From contig NC_133528.1 of NCBI RefSeq assembly GCF_048544455.1, positions 51,760,293 through 51,824,292 of the forward strand: a stretch of 64,000 nucleotides of DNA, in the 5' to 3' direction. Below are positions 59,892 to 64,000 of this stretch, piece by piece (positions within the stretch are counted from its first letter, which is position 1; the number at the start of each line of letters is the position of its first letter). The notes under the pieces are model-generated. The model saw only the letters and a program-made list of their open reading frames with translations. It did no database searches and was not told where the DNA came from. Source of the DNA: Silene latifolia. Taxonomy: Eukaryota; Streptophyta; Magnoliopsida; Caryophyllales; Caryophyllaceae. The position numbers and the translations under genes are program-made.

Positions 59892-62800
59892 GTCTACCCT
59901 CCTTAAAAGAAACTTCGTCCCGAAGTTTACCCTCTCTACCAACCAATGCAAACGAATTATGAAACGCATATACAAAAGTATGTAAGGCACCCACCAAATT
60001 GAATATTAAACGCAGTATTACATTCCACCCTCCTTAAAATAAACTTCGTCCCCGAAGTTTAACCATAACAGAAACACATCATGTAACACTCCAACATAAC
60101 CCACACAACGCATGACCAATATAGCCAAACTGAGAAATCACACATGAAAGTATAAAGATTTTACAATCCTTTAAACATGGTTACGTCCCCGTAACCTTCA
60201 TTATTATAACAAAAGTTCTCAAACTACTGCTAACAACTGAAAGAGGATAAAAGATTCACAACTCACGCTCAAGTTACTAATCCCTACTAAAGACAATCAA
60301 TATACAAGCTCTCTCAAGATGCCTAGGTGCTCACATATGGTTCATGTCAAATAACATCGTTTCATCAAGGTTGCTAAGCAAGATCACTAACGTAACATAC
60401 CACGATAATCCTATCCGGCGTATTCTCGTGGCAGCATATTTTCCAAGAAATATTGGTAACATTTATTCATGTGAATAATCAAATTATGAATGGAACAATG
60501 CTTTACAAGGTTACCAGTAAAAATCATTAGTAATTATTCATTTCACTAATCATTGTAATCTCATACCTTAGGAACATAGGGAATCAATCAACATAAGAAA
60601 AGAATTAGGGTCAAAACTTAATAAATCGATTTATGAAAATTTGTACCCTAATAGGTCCAGCCTGACTTTCCTTTACATAACTGTACAGATTTAGGTCAAG
60701 ACACAGAATCACCAATAAAATGAAGACAACCAATTTCGCAGTACTTATCATCCTAGAAATATTTTTAATCCTCATAACAAAGGGTTTGGGATTTATTCAC
60801 GAATGACGAACGCACATTGATTGGCAAATTTTACAAACTTATTGGTCGAATCAATCAAGCGAGTAAACAGCGATATTGGAAAGTTAACATACAAGACTAT
60901 CATACATAAAATTTCGTTCTTGGTGTTAAATATATTTAAACTGCACCCAACACAATGACATAAAAGATTAAATGTATTTAACTACACCAATTTTACAAAT
61001 ATTCATTACATATTATGCTAATATCAACATACCATGTTAACACATAACTCACTTAAATCACCACATTACATTTCCCGTTTTGACATTCGTAACTAACCAC
61101 AACCCACCAATTCACTACATGAACGAACAACATGACCAAATTAACCCACTAATTTGTGACTCCGTTCTAGCTTCATTCCTCCAGACTAGCAAATATCATG
61201 AAACCATACAACCAGACACTAGATGGAAATCTCATTCCGAATTTATACTCACACGACAAAATTTAACTTCATTTTCAAAACTTTTACTTTCATCTTTGGA
61301 CGGTGAATAACTTTCTTAACATAAATCTTATAACAGAGCCGTCCATAGAATCCATTTACTGACTTACTACGAAACTCAAAATCGATAAACTTAATTCAAT
61401 TCCTTCAAACAATACAAGCTTAGGTGTCGACTCATATTTCATAATTTACAGGTTCATCTTATTCATTTCAGTCCTATCTTTACTAATGAACGACTATTAC
61501 CTCAACATCAGGGTTCTAGTCACACTTCTTTACTCAGTTATATACACGGCTAACACGACTACATTTAATCGGAGACCTTTTAGATAGTACACATTCCCTG
61601 GTGACGTCTCATCAAAGCATACGATTCGTACCATAAAGTAAAGCAAGTAACTACAATTTAAGCGTGTTCAATCAAATTTTTACCTCTTTATTATAGATCT
61701 ATTTATCACAGGTTGCATGGTCACACAAAGTATAAGTACCAACTCAATTACATGTTAAATTTTAAAACGATTTATCACGTCATAAGAACTAGACAAGAGT
61801 CTAACCATATAGTCAATATAAGAAGATTATTAGTTTAGATCGGAGGCACACTATAAAATTCCCAGTTAAACTCCTTACGGAACCATCGATCGTAAGGCGT
61901 CATGAGTAATTAACTTAATAATGTAGAAGTCAAACAACTGAAATTACAATTGAGTATTAATAGTTATATGATTCACAATAACAACAAAATTACTTCCATA
62001 TCACACATATGTTTAACATTTTAGCAACCATACCATTCAATTGTATCCATCAATCGAGTATAATTCATTTTCAAAAAAAAATAAAAGATATCGCATAAAC
62101 AACTTAAACATGTACATATACCATCATATAACTTGTAAAACATTATCTATGACAAAAGATTAGTAAGGTGAACAAGTTCTCTGGTTTGCACGGTTTGAAC
62201 AAATAGGCAACTCGCGGCTCAATTAAACGTAACTGTAACGACTATCATTTAAACATATGCATGACATGTGAATCATCAAAGGGTTATCTCATTATAATTC
62301 GACGGTTCGAGAATATATTTCAAATATCGTAAATATATCGTAACTATATCAACTATATTTCAAATATCGTGACAATTGCAACAATCGCCTTAGCATTTCA
62401 TGACAATACAACTATGAACATATCCAATAAGGAACAACAACACTATTTTATTATCATATCATAAGTTTAGGTTCAACTGAAATAAATTAATGCAATGAAA
62501 GTAATAAGTATAACTATAGGCACACAGACTCACATAAAAGACATGAGAACTCAGATGACATCCTACATGTGTGAACATTTAGACATACTCATTACTACCA
62601 TCCATGTGTAAGCATTTAAACATAATTATTATAAATATTCGCGCGAGTATATTAGAACAATCAAGTTAACATTTAACGCCACCAACTTTACCAAGATATG
62701 ACAATATAGTTTTATATTTATATATATCCGACCACTATACAAATATGATGAACACACCAGAGATATTACAACATGTCAAACATATATAAAATATGCAACA

Positions 62801-63555
62801 ACTGGACTCGTATAAAATATTTCACCCTCGATTAAGGATCAGATTAAGCTATTCAATTTCACACATACTATCATGCCAACAATGTTATAAACTAAACTTT
62901 AATTTTTTTATCACTTGTTAAGATACATAACCAATGAATATATGTGCTACTATCATCATATAAGGACACTATAATTTCACATTAATAAGGCTCATGAAAT
63001 AATCGAACAACTGTATGAAAACTCAACATAGAATTCACATTTTAAAAGTTATGATTCACGTTGTAACTTCCAAAAATCACGAATAAATAACCGTTCAACG
63101 AAAACTTGAGTTACATTACTTTTTATAACATACAGAGAGTTAATAATTTGTGAGAAAAAGAATGAGGTCCAAAGCTCAAGAATTCAATTTTTAAAGGATT
63201 TTACAACTCAGTTGGTCCAAACAAGTATGTGACAGCAATTGGTCCGAAACTTGGGTCAGTTTGCAAAACTTACCATTTATTATAGAGACATCAAGAATTT
63301 TCGTGGCTTATCAATTTGAAAACATATGCGAATTTTCTGATCGATGGAGTTGGAATTATACAAAAATTATTAATACAATTTAAATGAGGATTTTTACAAA
63401 ATCGTTGGTCAAAACATCACTGCACAGGAACTTCCTGACCACAGCCCACTAAAATATTTATTACTCCTAATGCGTATATCCTATAAGCATGAACCAATGC
63501 CAAATGAACACTAACTCCCGAGTCTATCTCCCATAAAATTTTCATCCATAGGCAA
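59892..63555 (-). mobile_element. internal region of element G, non-coding (LARD-like)
   Basis: 3.66 kb of AT-rich sequence next to the 3' LTR without a recognisable pol. In Del/Tekay elements the integrase end should lie here. The terminal block CCTCCTTAAAAGAAACTTCG with CCCGAAGTT occurs twice (59900-59926 and 60030-60058), the second without an LTR. Its core AACTTCGTCCCGAAGTT is a perfect hairpin. The longest frames (76-80 codons) resemble nothing known. It may be a large non-autonomous derivative, or a different element may begin inside it. Confidence 0.5.
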
Positions 63556-64000
63556 TGATGGGGCATATTCTGCACCCGCTGACCAAGTCAACATATTGAG
63601 CAAGGTCAAAGATATCCACAAGCAAGTCAACGACTTAGACAGCCTAACCGACGCAGCCTGTCGGCCTGTCTCTTGTGCCTCAGCTAGGACAACTAACCAG
63701 CCGGGGCACATATCAGCGAACTCATATCCAAGACCCCTCGGCGGCGAGTCAACAGGGCCCGCCGGCCTGCCATGGGTCTTTCGGCCGAGGGTAGAACAGT
63801 CTTTCCACCTGCTAGCTACTTGGCCACTTGGCCACTACGTGACAAAAGGTGAAAGTCTATAAATACTCCTCAACTCTCATTGAGGAGAGGATCCACAATT
63901 TAACCGAAGAATCACTATTCATCTGGTAATATCTTCCTTATCTCTCTACAATATATACTTCGCCAAGTAACACAACTTATCTCTCTAAGTTTACTGACTT
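63556..64000 (+). repeat. start of an LTR (element H), running off the window
   Basis: The sequence turns GC-richer at TGATGGGGCATATTCTGCAC. A TATA box TATAAATA lies at 63858-63865, followed by a hairpin CTCCTCA-N8-TGAGGAG around the expected transcription start, then AC-rich leader. Together these look like U3-R of a plus-strand Ty3/gypsy LTR. The start is set by TG and the change of composition, so it is uncertain. Confidence 0.55.

Noticed and set aside
59900..63500. Host gene or ncRNA in the AT-rich region
   Set aside because: Frames are 60-80 codons at most, without homology or codon structure; the flanking LTR and polypurine tract mark it as element interior.

Overview
This window is plant nuclear heterochromatin-like DNA built almost entirely from transposable elements. 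The features that show this are Ty3/gypsy elements of the Tat and Athila lineages with their tRNA primer sites, a Ty1/copia element, a plant L1-type LINE with a DUF4283-like ORF1, Stowaway- and Mutator-type MITEs, a tRNA-derived SINE and long TA microsatellites. A dicot is likely, and the Caryophyllales are a guess from general resemblance only. No intact host gene, rRNA, true tRNA gene or CRISPR array could be supported.

Left part (1-26798): a three-level nest. A plus-strand Tat element (dual RNase H; 3' half only) covers 1-5868 and 16997-17777. Its pol is decayed, and it carries an antisense extra gene (3422-5552). Athila copy A (5869-16996) is inserted into it, complete with two LTRs and the target duplication acatc. 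The Tat element itself sits in the gag of a second Athila, copy B (17778-26798). Copies A and B are collinear and share an unusual structure: gag-protease, no reverse transcriptase, RNase H or integrase, about 1 kb of spacer with a dense CpG-containing motif cluster and a TATA box, then a long second ORF of the ATHILA ORF-1 type, about 2 kb of non-coding DNA, and the 3' LTR. The same motif cluster plus TATA box occurs in the LTR U3. Copy A has a broken gag and an intact second ORF; copy B has the reverse.

Middle (26799-44760): a truncated minus-strand Athila relative (C) with a short gag-like ORF lies within the leader of a minus-strand Tat/Ogre-like element (D; LTR 29539-32293). Three long TA tracts follow. 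They flank a 592-bp MITE and a 5.8-kb inverted-repeat element (E), whose ends share a GGATCC-type signature. E contains a dead copia fragment, degenerate GTATCTAG minisatellites and a Mutator-type MITE with a perfect 9-bp target duplication. From 38954 to 44760 the DNA is AT-rich, with a Helitron 3' end, a Stowaway MITE, a SINE cluster, further MITEs and a TTA-rich microsatellite.

Right part (44762-64000): a minus-strand LINE (44762-44995 plus 53784-57936) is split by a copia element (45001-53778; duplication aaatg) whose LTRs are nearly identical although its pol is heavily decayed. The LINE's ORF1 is cut by the LTR (57937-59891) of a minus-strand Tekay/Del-like element (G) whose visible internal region has no recognisable coding sequence. 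A further LTR (H) begins near 63556 and runs off the window.
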